Below are positions 43,026 to 51,703 of a DNA stretch of 64,000 nucleotides, piece by piece. A model generated the notes under the pieces. The model saw only the letters and a list, made by a program, of their open reading frames with translations. It did no database searches and was not told where the DNA came from. The stretch is from Gemmatimonadota bacterium (GTDB lineage: Bacteria > Gemmatimonadota > Gemmatimonadetes > Longimicrobiales > Gaopeijiaceae), in NCBI GenBank assembly GCA_041390105.1, contig JAWKQO010000001.1, positions 491,001 to 555,000 of the forward strand, read 5' to 3'. The position numbers were made by a program, and so were the translations under genes. Within the stretch, counting starts at the first letter, position 1; each line of letters starts with the position of its first letter.

Positions 43026-46000
43026 ATGATGAAGCGCTGGAACCCGATTCGCCCGGGCACCTCCGCCCTGGCGACCGCACTTCTTGCCCTGGCCCCGCTC
43101 GCAGCGGCGGCCCAGAGCTACGACTCCGACTACTTCGACGCGCTCCGCTGGCGGAACATCGGCATCGAACGGGGCGGGCGCTCCATCGGCGTCGCGGGCA
43201 GCGACAGCCGGCCCTTCGAATACTACTTCGGGGCCACGGGGGGCGGCTTGTGGAAGACCACCGACGGCGGCCTGAACTGGCGGGCCGTGACGGACGGCAA
43301 GATCAACAGCTCGTCGGTGGGTGCGGTGGGGGTGTGCGAAGCCGATCCCGACGTGGTCTACATCGGCACGGGCGAGACGGAGCTCCGCGGCAACGTCATG
43401 CAGGGAGACGGTCTCTACAAGTCCAGCAACGGCGGGAATACCTGGACCCATCTGGGACTGGAGGAGACGCAGAACATCGCGCGGGTACGGGTCCATCCCA
43501 GCGACTGCAACACCGTATGGGTGGCTGCCTTCGGGAAGCACTCCGTCGAGAACGAGGAGCGTGGCGTCTACAAGACCACCGATGGCGGGGAGACCTGGCG
43601 TCGAGTGCTCTATCGGGACGCCCGCTCGGGTGCGGTAGACCTGACGTTCGATCCGGGCAACCCGGACGTCATGTATGCCTCGCTCTGGGAAGCCTGGCGC
43701 AAGTCGTGGGGCATGTCGTCCGGCGGCCCGGGCAGCGGACTCTACAAGTCCACCGATGGTGGTGAACACTGGACGGAGATCAGCCGGAACCAGGGGCTTC
43801 CCCAGCAGGGACTCATGGGGAAGATCGGCGTCGCCGTCTCTCCGGCCAACCCGCAGCGCGTCTGGGCGCTGATCGAGCACGACGAGGGTGGCGTGTTCCG
43901 CTCCGACGACGGCGGCTCGACCTGGGAGCGCATCAACGACGAGCGTAAGCTGCGTCAGCGCGCGTTCTACTATTCGCGCATCTACGCGGATCCGCAAAAT
44001 GAGGATGTGGTCTACGCGCTCAATACGGGCATCTACCGCTCCAAGGACGGGGGCAAGACCTTCCCCGAATCGCTGCGCGTACCCCACGGGGACAACCACG
44101 ACCTCTGGATCGCGCCTTCGGATCCGGACCGGATGATCAACTCCAATGATGGTGGCGCCAACGTCTCCATCAACGCTGGCCAGACCTGGACCGATCAGGA
44201 CTTCCCGACCGCCCAGTTCTATCGAGTGATCACCACCCACCATCAGCCCTACCTGGTGTGTGGTGCGCAGCAGGACAACTCCACGGCCTGCACGCCCTGG
44301 AAGGGGTGGAACCACCTCTCGGCCGGCGGTGGCTTCGGCGGAGGCGGCTACTTCTTCTCCGTGGGTGGCTGCGAGTCCGGCTATATCGCGCCGGACCCCA
44401 AGAACACGGACGTCTACTACGCCGGGTGCTACGGCGGCAGCCTGTCCCGGTACGACCACAGCAGCGGCGATACCCGACAGGTCAACGTCTGGCCCGAGAA
44501 CCCGATGGGGCAGTCGGCCGAGGACCTGCAGGAACGGGTCCAGTGGACCTATCCCATCGTCTTCTCGCCGGTAGATCCGAACGTGCTGTACACCGGCACG
44601 CAGAAGGTCTGGAAGACCACCAGCGAGGGCCAGAGTTGGGAGGCCATCAGCGGGGATCTGACCCGGGCGGACCCGTCCACCATCGGCGCGTCGGGTGGCC
44701 CCATCACCAAGGACCAGACGGGCGTCGAGACGTACGCCACGATCTTCGCCATCGCACCGTCCTACCAGGACGTGAACGTGATCTGGGCCGGATCCGATGA
44801 CGGCTACGTGCACGTGACCCGGGACGGTGGGCAGACCTGGACCAACGTCACGCCTCCCGACGCTCCGGACTTCGTCCGGATCAACACCATCGAGGCCTCG
44901 CCCAACACGGCAGGGAAGGCCTACGTGGCCGGGATCCGCTACCTGGTGGACGACGACCGCCATCCGTACGTGTGGAAGACCGTCGACTACGGTCGCACGT
45001 GGACCAAGATCGTCACCGGGATCCCCGAGACCGACTTCGTGCGCGCGGTGCGTGAGGACCCCACGCGGCCCGGGCTGCTGTACGCGTCGTCGGAGACGAC
45101 GGTCTACGTCTCCTGGGACGATGGAGCCCATTGGACCTCGCTGGGGCTGAACCTCCCCAACACGCAGGTCTCCGACCTGGTGGTGGAGGAGAATGATCTG
45201 GTGATCGCGACGCACGGGCGGTCTTTCTGGGTGCTGCCCAGCATCGGCCCCATCCGCCAGATGTCCGACCGCATCGCCGAGGCTCCCGTGCACTTGTTCG
45301 ACCCGGTCGACCCCGTGCGGGGTGTGGATCAGAGCGTCGAGGTCTACTACTACCTGGCCGAGAAGGCGGAGAAGGTGACCATCGAGTTCACCGATGCCCG
45401 CGGGCAGGTCATCCAGACGTTCGAGTCGGCCGGGGAGGACCAGGAGGAGGAACCTCAGGGGCCCGCGCAGTTCTTCGGAGGCGGGCGCGCGCCCAGCCCT
45501 GCGAAGACGGCCGGGTCCAAGCGCTTCACCTGGAACATGCGCTACCCCGGGTACACGGACTTCGAGGGGCGGATTTTCTGGGCGGCGGGGAACCAGGGAC
45601 CGGCGGCCGTGCCGGGCCAGTATGTGGTGCGCCTGACCGTGGATGATCATCCCACCCAGGAGCAACGCTTCGAGATCAAGATGGACCCCCGCCTGGCGGG
45701 TCGGGTGACGATGGCGGACCTGCAGCGCCGCTTCGACCTTGCCATCCAGATCCGGGACCAGGTGAGCGCGGCCAATCAGGCGGTGATCGACATCCGGGAC
45801 GTGAAGTCGCAGGTGGACGACCGGCTGGACAAGACCGACGACCGCCAGATCGAAAGCGCCGGCGGCGAGGTGAAGGAGAAGCTGAGCGGCGTCGAGGGAG
45901 AGATCTACCAGGTCCGGAACCAGAGCAACCAGGATCCCCTCAACTTCCCGATCAAGCTCAACAACAAGCTGGCCGCGCTGATGGGCGTGGTGGAGGCAGG

Positions 46001-46172
46001 TGAAAGCGCACCGGCCGAGCAGCAGTACGAAGTGTACGAGTATCTGTCGGTACAGCTCGACGAGCAGCTCCGCGCGATGCAGGTGATTCTCCGAGAGGAC
46101 CTGGGGCGCCTCAACGAGCTGCTCCAGCGAGCCGGGCTCGAGCCCATCAGAACGAGTCGGCTGGTCAGCTGA
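43026..46172 (+). CDS. Exported VPS10/sortilin-like BNR-repeat protein
   Basis: A 1048-residue secreted protein. The signal peptide ends at about residue 30 (PLAAAAQ). About the first 700 residues are a many-bladed propeller of the sortilin/VPS10 or BNR-exosialidase-like type, with Asp-box repeats such as LWKTTDGGLNWRAV, LYKSSNGGNTWTHL, VYKTTDGGETWRRV, VFRSDDGGSTWERI and VHVTRDGGQTWTNV. A beta-sandwich-like part follows (about 760-880), and a C-terminal helical tail. This architecture is common in Gemmatimonadota and Bacteroidota and is usually annotated as a glycosyl hydrolase, but no catalytic residues can be named. ATG 43026 or 43029 may be used. Confidence 0.88.
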   Translation: MMKRWNPIRPGTSALATALLALAPLAAAAQSYDSDYFDALRWRNIGIERGGRSIGVAGSDSRPFEYYFGATGGGLWKTTDGGLNWRAVTDGKINSSSVGAVGVCEADPDVVYIGTGETELRGNVMQGDGLYKSSNGGNTWTHLGLEETQNIARVRVHPSDCNTVWVAAFGKHSVENEERGVYKTTDGGETWRRVLYRDARSGAVDLTFDPGNPDVMYASLWEAWRKSWGMSSGGPGSGLYKSTDGGEHWTEISRNQGLPQQGLMGKIGVAVSPANPQRVWALIEHDEGGVFRSDDGGSTWERINDERKLRQRAFYYSRIYADPQNEDVVYALNTGIYRSKDGGKTFPESLRVPHGDNHDLWIAPSDPDRMINSNDGGANVSINAGQTWTDQDFPTAQFYRVITTHHQPYLVCGAQQDNSTACTPWKGWNHLSAGGGFGGGGYFFSVGGCESGYIAPDPKNTDVYYAGCYGGSLSRYDHSSGDTRQVNVWPENPMGQSAEDLQERVQWTYPIVFSPVDPNVLYTGTQKVWKTTSEGQSWEAISGDLTRADPSTIGASGGPITKDQTGVETYATIFAIAPSYQDVNVIWAGSDDGYVHVTRDGGQTWTNVTPPDAPDFVRINTIEASPNTAGKAYVAGIRYLVDDDRHPYVWKTVDYGRTWTKIVTGIPETDFVRAVREDPTRPGLLYASSETTVYVSWDDGAHWTSLGLNLPNTQVSDLVVEENDLVIATHGRSFWVLPSIGPIRQMSDRIAEAPVHLFDPVDPVRGVDQSVEVYYYLAEKAEKVTIEFTDARGQVIQTFESAGEDQEEEPQGPAQFFGGGRAPSPAKTAGSKRFTWNMRYPGYTDFEGRIFWAAGNQGPAAVPGQYVVRLTVDDHPTQEQRFEIKMDPRLAGRVTMADLQRRFDLAIQIRDQVSAANQAVIDIRDVKSQVDDRLDKTDDRQIESAGGEVKEKLSGVEGEIYQVRNQSNQDPLNFPIKLNNKLAALMGVVEAGESAPAEQQYEVYEYLSVQLDEQLRAMQVILREDLGRLNELLQRAGLEPIRTSRLVS

Positions 46173-46193
46173 TCCACGGACGCGCATCACAGG

Positions 46194-46222
46194 GGGGCGG
46201 ACCCGTGGGGGGTCCGCCCCTC
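46194..46222 (+). terminator. Intrinsic-type terminator after the VPS10/BNR gene
   Basis: A perfect 11-bp stem, GGGGCGGACCC (46194-46204) with GGGTCCGCCCC (46210-46220), five-base loop. Only one T follows, so efficiency is uncertain. Confidence 0.65.
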
Positions 46223-46253
46223 GGGCAGGAGGCTACCCGGGCGGGAGGAGAAC

Positions 46254-46676
46254 TTGGGTCAGATCGGTGTGCGTAACCAACACGGGCCCAAGGGCCTATG
46301 GCCTGGCCTTCCAACGGCTGCCTGGCTCCTTGGCCTGCTGCTGGTCGTGGCAGCGTGCGGGGGACAGAAGGCTCCGTCGCCCTTCGAGCGCGGGGGGCAG
46401 TCGGACCGGGTCTCGCTGCAGGTGGAGAATCTCGACTTCAACGAGGCCACGCTCCACGCGGTCATCGAGGGTGGAGGGCGGTCGTTGATCGGCCGGGTCG
46501 CCGGGAAATCGAACGGTAGCTTCGTTCTGGAATGGGCCGCCGTCCGGGACCTGCAGATCCAGATCGATCTGCTGGCGAGCGACCGCTACACAACGCCGCG
46601 GCTGACCGTCAGTCCCGGGGATCGGATCACGCTGGTCATCCAGACGCCGGTCAACCGCTCCTACCTGCGGCGCTGA
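46254..46676 (+). CDS. Small lipoprotein of unknown function
   Basis: A 140-residue predicted lipoprotein starting at TTG 46254, with GGAGG five bases upstream. The hydrophobic segment ends in the lipobox VAAC at about residue 32-35. The mature part is about 105 residues of alternating hydrophobic and polar residues (VSLQVENLDFNEATLHAVIE, PRLTVSPGDRITLVIQTP), suggesting a single immunoglobulin-like or carboxypeptidase-regulatory-like beta-sandwich. No family was recognised. It ends 60 bp from the convergent ALDH gene. Confidence 0.7.
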   Translation: MGQIGVRNQHGPKGLWPGLPTAAWLLGLLLVVAACGGQKAPSPFERGGQSDRVSLQVENLDFNEATLHAVIEGGGRSLIGRVAGKSNGSFVLEWAAVRDLQIQIDLLASDRYTTPRLTVSPGDRITLVIQTPVNRSYLRR

Positions 46677-46736
46677 GGCGGCGTCGCCCGCAAGGCAGCG
46701 GAAGCGCCGTTCCCTCCGGGGCGCTCGGGTTCGGGC

Positions 46737-49145
46737 CTAGTCGCCGTACGGCACCCAGATGTTCTTGATCTGGGTGGCCTCGCGAAGAAACTCCTCGCCC
46801 GCGCCCGAGGGGCCGTCCCAGGCCCGCAGCCGTCCCCGGTCCGTCCAGGTGCGCTTGAGGTTCCCGGCCGCCAGCCGCTCCACTTCCGCGGTGCCTTCGA
46901 GGTGCCCGAAGTACCACATGCCCGCGACGTCGTCGTGCGCGGCCAGCACGGGGGCGAGCTCGTCGCGCAGTCCCGTCACGATGTTGACGACTCCGCTTGG
47001 AACGTCCGAGGTCTCCAGCACCTGGTAGAGGTCGGTTGCCGCCAACGGGAAGGCCTCCGATGGCACCACCACCACCGCACAGCCCATCGCGATCGCCGGG
47101 GCCACGCAGGAGACGAAGGCCAGGAGGGGAGCTTCGTTGGGACAGACGATCCCCACGACTCCGAGGGCTTCGGGCATCGCGAGGGTCACATTGCGGAACG
47201 GGGTGGCGTGAACTCGTCCGTCCCACTTGTCGGCCCAGGCGGCGTAGGTGAAGAGCCGCTCGATGGCGGCGTTCACCTCGGCCCGCGCGGAGCGCCGTGA
47301 CGCACCGGGAGCCTGGGCGAGGCGAGCAGCCAACTCGGCTCCCCGCACGTCGAGGTTCTCGGCCAGATAGTACAGCACCTGTGCGCGATTGTGCGCAGTG
47401 CGCCCCCGCCAGCCAGGCAGGGCCTTGTGGGCCGCCTCTACGGCGTTGCGGATGTCCTTGCGGTTCCCGCGCGGCACCTGCTCGAGGGCGCGGCCCTTTG
47501 CATCCAGCACCGAGAGGCTCTGCTCACCGTCGGGCCGAACCTGGCGACCGCCGAGGTAGAGCTTGGCGGTCCGATCGACCCCGGCGTGCCCAGCGCGCTG
47601 TCCGTCTCCGGCGAGTGCGGTGGTCGGCCTCTGCGCTTCCAGCTCGTCGCGCGTCCGGGGCTGGGACGCGCGGCCCTGACCGCGGGGCCGGACGTACTCC
47701 CAAAGCCCTTCCAGGCCGCCCTCGCGCCCGAAACCGCTTTCCCGGTACCCGCCAAAACCCGATGCGGCGTCGAACAGATTCGTGCAGTTGACCCACACCG
47801 TACCCGCTTGGAGCTGCGGAGCCACGTCGAGGGCCAGGTTGACGTTCTCGGTCCAGACCGAGGCGGCAAGGCCGTAGCGGGTATCGTTGGCGAGCTGGAC
47901 CGCTTCGGCCGGCGTCCGGAACGACATCGACACCACGACCGGACCGAACACCTCGATTTGCGCGAGCGTGCCCGCGGGCGACACGGACGTACACAGCGTC
48001 GGCGGATAGAACCAACCGTCCTGGGGGAGCGCCCAGCTGGGTTGCCAGATACGCGCGCCCTCCGAGCGCCCTTGCTCGACCAGGGTGCGGATTCGCTCCA
48101 ACTGCACGGGAGCCACGATCGCGCCCATGTCGACCGACTTGTCCAGCGGGTCTCCCATCCGCAGCGTTTCCAGCCGGGCCTTCAGCTTCCGCTCCAGCTC
48201 GGCCTCGATGCCTTCCTGCACCAGGATCCGGGAGCCCGCGCAGCAGACCTGACCCTGATTGAACCAGATGGCGTCGACTACGCCTTCCACCACCGAGTCG
48301 AGGTCGGCGTCGTCGAAGACCAGGAACGGCGACTTCCCTCCGAGCTCGAGCGAAAGCCGCTTTCCGGTCCCCGCAGTGGCCGTGCGGATGAGCCGCCCCA
48401 CCTCCGTCGACCCGGTGAACGCGATCTTGTCCACGCCGGGGTGAGCGACCAGTGCAGCGCCCGTGTCGCCATCGCCGGTGACCACGTTGAATACGCCTGC
48501 CGGAAGGCCCGCCTCCCGGCAGAGCTCCGCGAACAGAAGCGCCGTCAGCGGTGTGTATTCGGCCGGCTTCAGAATCACCGTGTTCCCGACCGCCAGGGCC
48601 GGAGCCACCTTCCAGGCCAACATCAGAAGCGGAAAGTTCCACGGTACGATCTGACCCACCACGCCGATCGCTTCGTGCTCGGGGAAGGTCCGTTCCATGA
48701 GCTGGGCCCAGCCGGCGTGGTGCAGGAAATGCCGCGCCACCAGCGGGATGTCCAGGTCGCGCGATTCCCGGATGGGCTTGCCATTGTCCAGGCTTTCCAG
48801 CACCGCGAACAGGCGCGCGTTTCGTTGGATGCCGCGCGCGAGCGCGTAGAGGTGTCTGGCACGCTCGTACCCTCGCAAGCGCGCCCACTCGCGCTGCGCG
48901 TGGCGCGCAGCGGCCACGGCTCGGGCCACGTCGTCCGGGCTGCCCTGCGAGACACGAGCGAGCGCGCGCCCGTTGCGGGGCTCGACGGTCTCGAAGAGCG
49001 CGTCCTCGGAGACCTCCGTCCAGGTTCCGCCGATGAAGTGCCCGAAGCGGCGGCCGTGCGCATCCAGCCAGGCGTAGGCGGGCGCCTCACTCTCGGGAGC
49101 CGGTCCGTATTCGAGGGACTCGAAGACCTCAGCGATCTTGGACAT
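46737..49145 (-). CDS. ALDH16-type two-domain aldehyde dehydrogenase
   Basis: An 802-residue cytoplasmic protein with two aldehyde dehydrogenase modules. The first (about 30-510) is complete: oxyanion Asn170 in VPWNFPL, general-base Glu267 in SLELGGKS, and the catalytic Cys in GQVCCAGSRIL (301-302). The second (about 545-802) is recognisable (CPNEAPLLAFVSCVAPAIA, VVNIVTG) but shorter, has no catalytic Cys, and reads MWYFGHLEGTAEV where an active domain has FTGST. This matches ALDH16A1 and its bacterial relatives, where the second half is structural. It is coupled to deoC by a TGATG junction, so acetaldehyde from DeoC is a plausible substrate. Confidence 0.9.
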   Translation of the reverse strand: MSKIAEVFESLEYGPAPESEAPAYAWLDAHGRRFGHFIGGTWTEVSEDALFETVEPRNGRALARVSQGSPDDVARAVAAARHAQREWARLRGYERARHLYALARGIQRNARLFAVLESLDNGKPIRESRDLDIPLVARHFLHHAGWAQLMERTFPEHEAIGVVGQIVPWNFPLLMLAWKVAPALAVGNTVILKPAEYTPLTALLFAELCREAGLPAGVFNVVTGDGDTGAALVAHPGVDKIAFTGSTEVGRLIRTATAGTGKRLSLELGGKSPFLVFDDADLDSVVEGVVDAIWFNQGQVCCAGSRILVQEGIEAELERKLKARLETLRMGDPLDKSVDMGAIVAPVQLERIRTLVEQGRSEGARIWQPSWALPQDGWFYPPTLCTSVSPAGTLAQIEVFGPVVVSMSFRTPAEAVQLANDTRYGLAASVWTENVNLALDVAPQLQAGTVWVNCTNLFDAASGFGGYRESGFGREGGLEGLWEYVRPRGQGRASQPRTRDELEAQRPTTALAGDGQRAGHAGVDRTAKLYLGGRQVRPDGEQSLSVLDAKGRALEQVPRGNRKDIRNAVEAAHKALPGWRGRTAHNRAQVLYYLAENLDVRGAELAARLAQAPGASRRSARAEVNAAIERLFTYAAWADKWDGRVHATPFRNVTLAMPEALGVVGIVCPNEAPLLAFVSCVAPAIAMGCAVVVVPSEAFPLAATDLYQVLETSDVPSGVVNIVTGLRDELAPVLAAHDDVAGMWYFGHLEGTAEVERLAAGNLKRTWTDRGRLRAWDGPSGAGEEFLREATQIKNIWVPYGD

Positions 49146-50161
49146 CAGGCCATCGGGTGGTGGAAGGACGCGGAGTAGCGGCCGGTCAGGTGGTGCTCCA
49201 GTTGTCGTTCGATGTCGCCCAGGAGCGAGCTGGCGCCAAATCGGAAGCGCTCGGGTTCCATCCACTCACGCCCCAACTCCTCCTTCATCAGGACGAGCCA
49301 GAGCAGGGCGTCCTTCGCGGTGCGCACGCCACCGGCCGGCTTGAAGCCGACCGGGTAGCCCGTACGCTCCACGTACGCTCGCAGCGTGCGAACCATGGTG
49401 AGCCCGACGGGGAGGGTGGCGTTGACCTGCTCCTTTCCCGTGGAGGTCTTGATGAAGTCCGCGCCCGCCATCATGCACACGGCGGAGGCCCGCGCCACAT
49501 TGCGGAGGGTGCCCAGCTCTCCGACCGCCAGGATCGTCTTCAGGTGTGCGGATCCGCAGGCCGCGCGAAAGCTCCGCACCTCGTCGTAGAGGGCCTGCCA
49601 CTCGCCGCGGAGCACGTGTCCGCGTCGGATCACGATGTCGATCTCATCCGCACCTGCTGCGACCGCGGATTCGACCTCGCGAATGCGCAGATCCAGGGGG
49701 CTGAGCCCGTGCGGAAAGCCGGCCGCGACAGCGGCCACCGGGATGCCGCTGCCCGCGAGCGCCAGACGGGCCGCGTCGACCAACGCGGGGTAGACGCACA
49801 CGGCCGCCACCCGGATCCCCAGCGTGTCCGCCCCCAGGGCCTCGAGCAGGTCCTGTCGGACGGGTTGGCGGGCTTTGGCCGCGAGGCGGCGGATGCGCCC
49901 CTCGGTGTCGCTGCCCTCCAGGGAGGTGAGGTCCATCAAGCGGACGGCGCGCAGCAGCCAGGCGGCCTGCCACTCCTTCTTTACCGAGCGGCGGCCGCCC
50001 AGAGCTGCAATGCGGCGCTCGACGGCGGAGCGGTTGACTCGCAGGGACCGCACCCAATCGAGGTCCAGCTCCGTGCCCGGGTTCCGCGCCACCGAGGAAG
50101 TGGCAAGGGGGCGCGAGCGTGCGCCAGACAGGGGCTCTTTCGGTGTGGTGCGGTTGGACAC
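49145..50161 (-). CDS. deoC: Deoxyribose-phosphate aldolase
   Basis: A 338-residue cytoplasmic class I aldolase splitting 2-deoxyribose-5-phosphate into glyceraldehyde-3-phosphate and acetaldehyde. The Schiff-base Lys is in DFIKTSTGKE and the second active-site Lys in GFKPAGGVRT; DEIDIVIRRG and VGELGTL also fit. At 338 residues it belongs to the longer DERA subgroup, with an N-terminal extension of about 60 residues (bacterial DeoC of the short type is about 220-260). GTG 50161 has GGAG six bases upstream. The downstream ALDH can oxidise the acetaldehyde released. Confidence 0.93.
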   Translation of the reverse strand: MSNRTTPKEPLSGARSRPLATSSVARNPGTELDLDWVRSLRVNRSAVERRIAALGGRRSVKKEWQAAWLLRAVRLMDLTSLEGSDTEGRIRRLAAKARQPVRQDLLEALGADTLGIRVAAVCVYPALVDAARLALAGSGIPVAAVAAGFPHGLSPLDLRIREVESAVAAGADEIDIVIRRGHVLRGEWQALYDEVRSFRAACGSAHLKTILAVGELGTLRNVARASAVCMMAGADFIKTSTGKEQVNATLPVGLTMVRTLRAYVERTGYPVGFKPAGGVRTAKDALLWLVLMKEELGREWMEPERFRFGASSLLGDIERQLEHHLTGRYSASFHHPMA

Positions 50162-50191
50162 GAATCACTCCATCGTGGGTGGAAAAAGGTA

Positions 50192-50208
50192 CCGGAGGCG
50201 GTCTCCGG
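50192..50208. repeat. Inverted repeat between divergent deoC and DUF4010 genes
   Basis: CCGGAG and CTCCGG stand five bases apart in the 146-bp divergent gap. It could be an operator or an mRNA hairpin; the arms are short. Confidence 0.3.
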
Positions 50209-50307
50209 TCGCTATCCTGGATCCGCCCGGCCCCCGAGTGACCCGGGGCGGGCCGCGGGGTCACGGCGCGGAGGCGCCCCCCTTCTTCAGCATGCCAGGA
50301 GACAGGC

Positions 50308-51552
50308 TTGACCGACCCGGAGATCGTCGCTTCCCTGGCGCTCGCGCTCGGCCTGGGCTTGCTGGTCGGGCTTCAGCGCCAGTGGGCGACGGACCCGATC
50401 GCCGGGATCCGCACGTTTCCCTTGATCTCCCTGTTCGGTGCGTTGGCCGCTCTGGTCTCGGAGCGGGTGGGCCCCTGGGTGATCAGCGCCGGCCTGCTCG
50501 TGGTGGCCGCCTTTGTCATCACCGCCAACATCTCCGAGCGGGACGACGAGCACCCGGCTCCAGGAATCACCACGGAGGTGGCTGCCGTCGCCCTCTATCT
50601 GATCGGCGCGGCCGTGCTGTTCGGGTATCGGGTCCAAGGCGTGATCGTCGCGGGCACGATCACGGTGCTCCTGCACTGGAAGACCGAGCTGCACCGCTGG
50701 GTCTCCGGCCTCGACGAGCGGGAGATCCGCGCGATCGTGCGGCTGGTCCTGGTGGCCCTCGTGATTCTGCCTGTGCTGCCGAACCGCGCCTACGGTCCTT
50801 TCGCGGTCCTCAATCCGTTCCGCATCTGGACCATGGTGGTGCTGATCGTAGGCATCAGCCTGGCTGCGTACGTCGCCTATCAGGTGTTCGGATCGAAGGC
50901 CGGTACGGTCATGGCCGGGTTCCTCGGGGGCCTGATCTCCAGCACAGCGACGACCGTGGCCTACGCGACCGAGAACAAGCAGGGCAGGGTGACCCCCCAA
51001 GCCGGGACACTGGTCATCATGATCGCGTCAGCCGTGGTGTTCGTGCGAGTGCTGCTGGAGATCGCAGTGGTGCACGCGGCTTTCCTGCCGACCGCCGCTC
51101 CTCCGCTGATCGCCCTGGTGGCTGTCATGGCGGTGCTGACGGCGTTCACGATGCGCCGGGGCCGTCAAGAGCCCCTGGCCGCGCAGGATGCCTCGCCTCC
51201 CTCCGGACTCCGGACCGCGATCGTCTTTGGCCTCCTCTACGGCGCGATCCTTTTCGCGGTTGCCTTCGCAGAAGCGCGGTTGGGGTCCCGCTGGCTGTAC
51301 GGAATCGCGGGCCTGTCCGGCATCGTGGACATGGACGCCATTACGTTGTCCGTGACGGAGCTGGTGCGCGACGGACGCCTGGACGCGTCCCGGGCTTGGC
51401 GGCTGATCTTCGTGGGTGGCCTTTCCAACATCGTGTTCAAGGGAGGTGCCGTGGCCAGCCTGGCCACACCCGCCATGGCTCGGCGGGTCGGAGTCCTTTT
51501 CCTGGTGACTCTGGCGGCCGGCGCGGCGATTCTGGCGGGTTGGTCCTCATGA
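50308..51552 (+). CDS. MgtC/SapB N-terminal domain + DUF4010 membrane protein
   Basis: A 414-residue polytopic membrane protein. The N-terminal part matches the MgtC/SapB fold (LALGLGLLVGLQRQW, GIRTFPLISLFGALAAL); the C-terminal part is DUF4010 (FLGGLISSTATTVAYA, GLSGIVDMDAITLSVTEL, NIVFKGGAVA). About twelve hydrophobic helices are visible. The role of DUF4010 proteins is not established; MgtC itself modulates Mg2+ and ATP synthase physiology. The start is TTG 50308, with AGGAG six bases upstream. The stop codon is only six bases from the tRNA-Sec gene, so tRNA transcription may begin inside this gene. Confidence 0.88.
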   Translation: MTDPEIVASLALALGLGLLVGLQRQWATDPIAGIRTFPLISLFGALAALVSERVGPWVISAGLLVVAAFVITANISERDDEHPAPGITTEVAAVALYLIGAAVLFGYRVQGVIVAGTITVLLHWKTELHRWVSGLDEREIRAIVRLVLVALVILPVLPNRAYGPFAVLNPFRIWTMVVLIVGISLAAYVAYQVFGSKAGTVMAGFLGGLISSTATTVAYATENKQGRVTPQAGTLVIMIASAVVFVRVLLEIAVVHAAFLPTAAPPLIALVAVMAVLTAFTMRRGRQEPLAAQDASPPSGLRTAIVFGLLYGAILFAVAFAEARLGSRWLYGIAGLSGIVDMDAITLSVTELVRDGRLDASRAWRLIFVGGLSNIVFKGGAVASLATPAMARRVGVLFLVTLAAGAAILAGWSS

Positions 51553-51558
51553 GGTCGA

Positions 51559-51655
51559 GGGGGCGGATCGGGACTGGTGTCTCGACTGGTCTTCAAAACC
51601 AGCTGGCCCGGTTCAAACCCGGGTTGGTGGGTTCGATTCCCACACGCTCCCGCCA
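51559..51655 (+). tRNA. selC: tRNA-Sec (anticodon UCA)
   Basis: A 97-base selenocysteine tRNA with encoded CCA end. The 6-bp D stem is CGGGAC/GTCTCG (51569-51574, 51579-51584) with loop TGGT; the anticodon stem CTGGT/ACCAG encloses CTTCAAA, placing anticodon TCA at 51593-51595. The long variable arm is a 7-bp stem (51605-51611 with 51619-51625, two G-T pairs). The T arm is GTGGG-TTCGATT-CCCAC, then discriminator G and CCA. The acceptor pairs 51559-51565 with 51645-51651 (one G-T); the eighth position, expected to pair in bacterial tRNA-Sec, is G51566 opposite A51644. Length and all special features fit SelC rather than a suppressor tRNA-Ser. No selA, selB or selD is in the window. Confidence 0.93.
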
Positions 51656-51703
51656 CCTCGTACCCTTCCAGCAACATCCCCTCTGTGCCAGGCCCCTCAC
51701 CCT

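Noticed and set aside
42861..46190. Open frame of 1109 codons on the minus strand opposite the VPS10/BNR gene
   Set aside because: High-GC coding DNA leaves long open antisense frames. The plus-strand protein has a signal peptide and repeated Asp-box motifs; the antisense translation is low-complexity, rich in Val, Gly, His and Arg, with no recognisable domain.
46703..46725. AGCGCC...GGCGCT hairpin between the convergent lipoprotein and ALDH genes
   Set aside because: Six-base arms around an 11-base loop without T tract; too weak to call a terminator.
51607..51623. Second T-arm-like element CCCGG-TTCAAAC-CCGGG, as if two tRNAs overlapped
   Set aside because: It fits as the long variable arm of the tRNA-Sec; the true T arm follows at 51627-51643 and only one acceptor stem exists.
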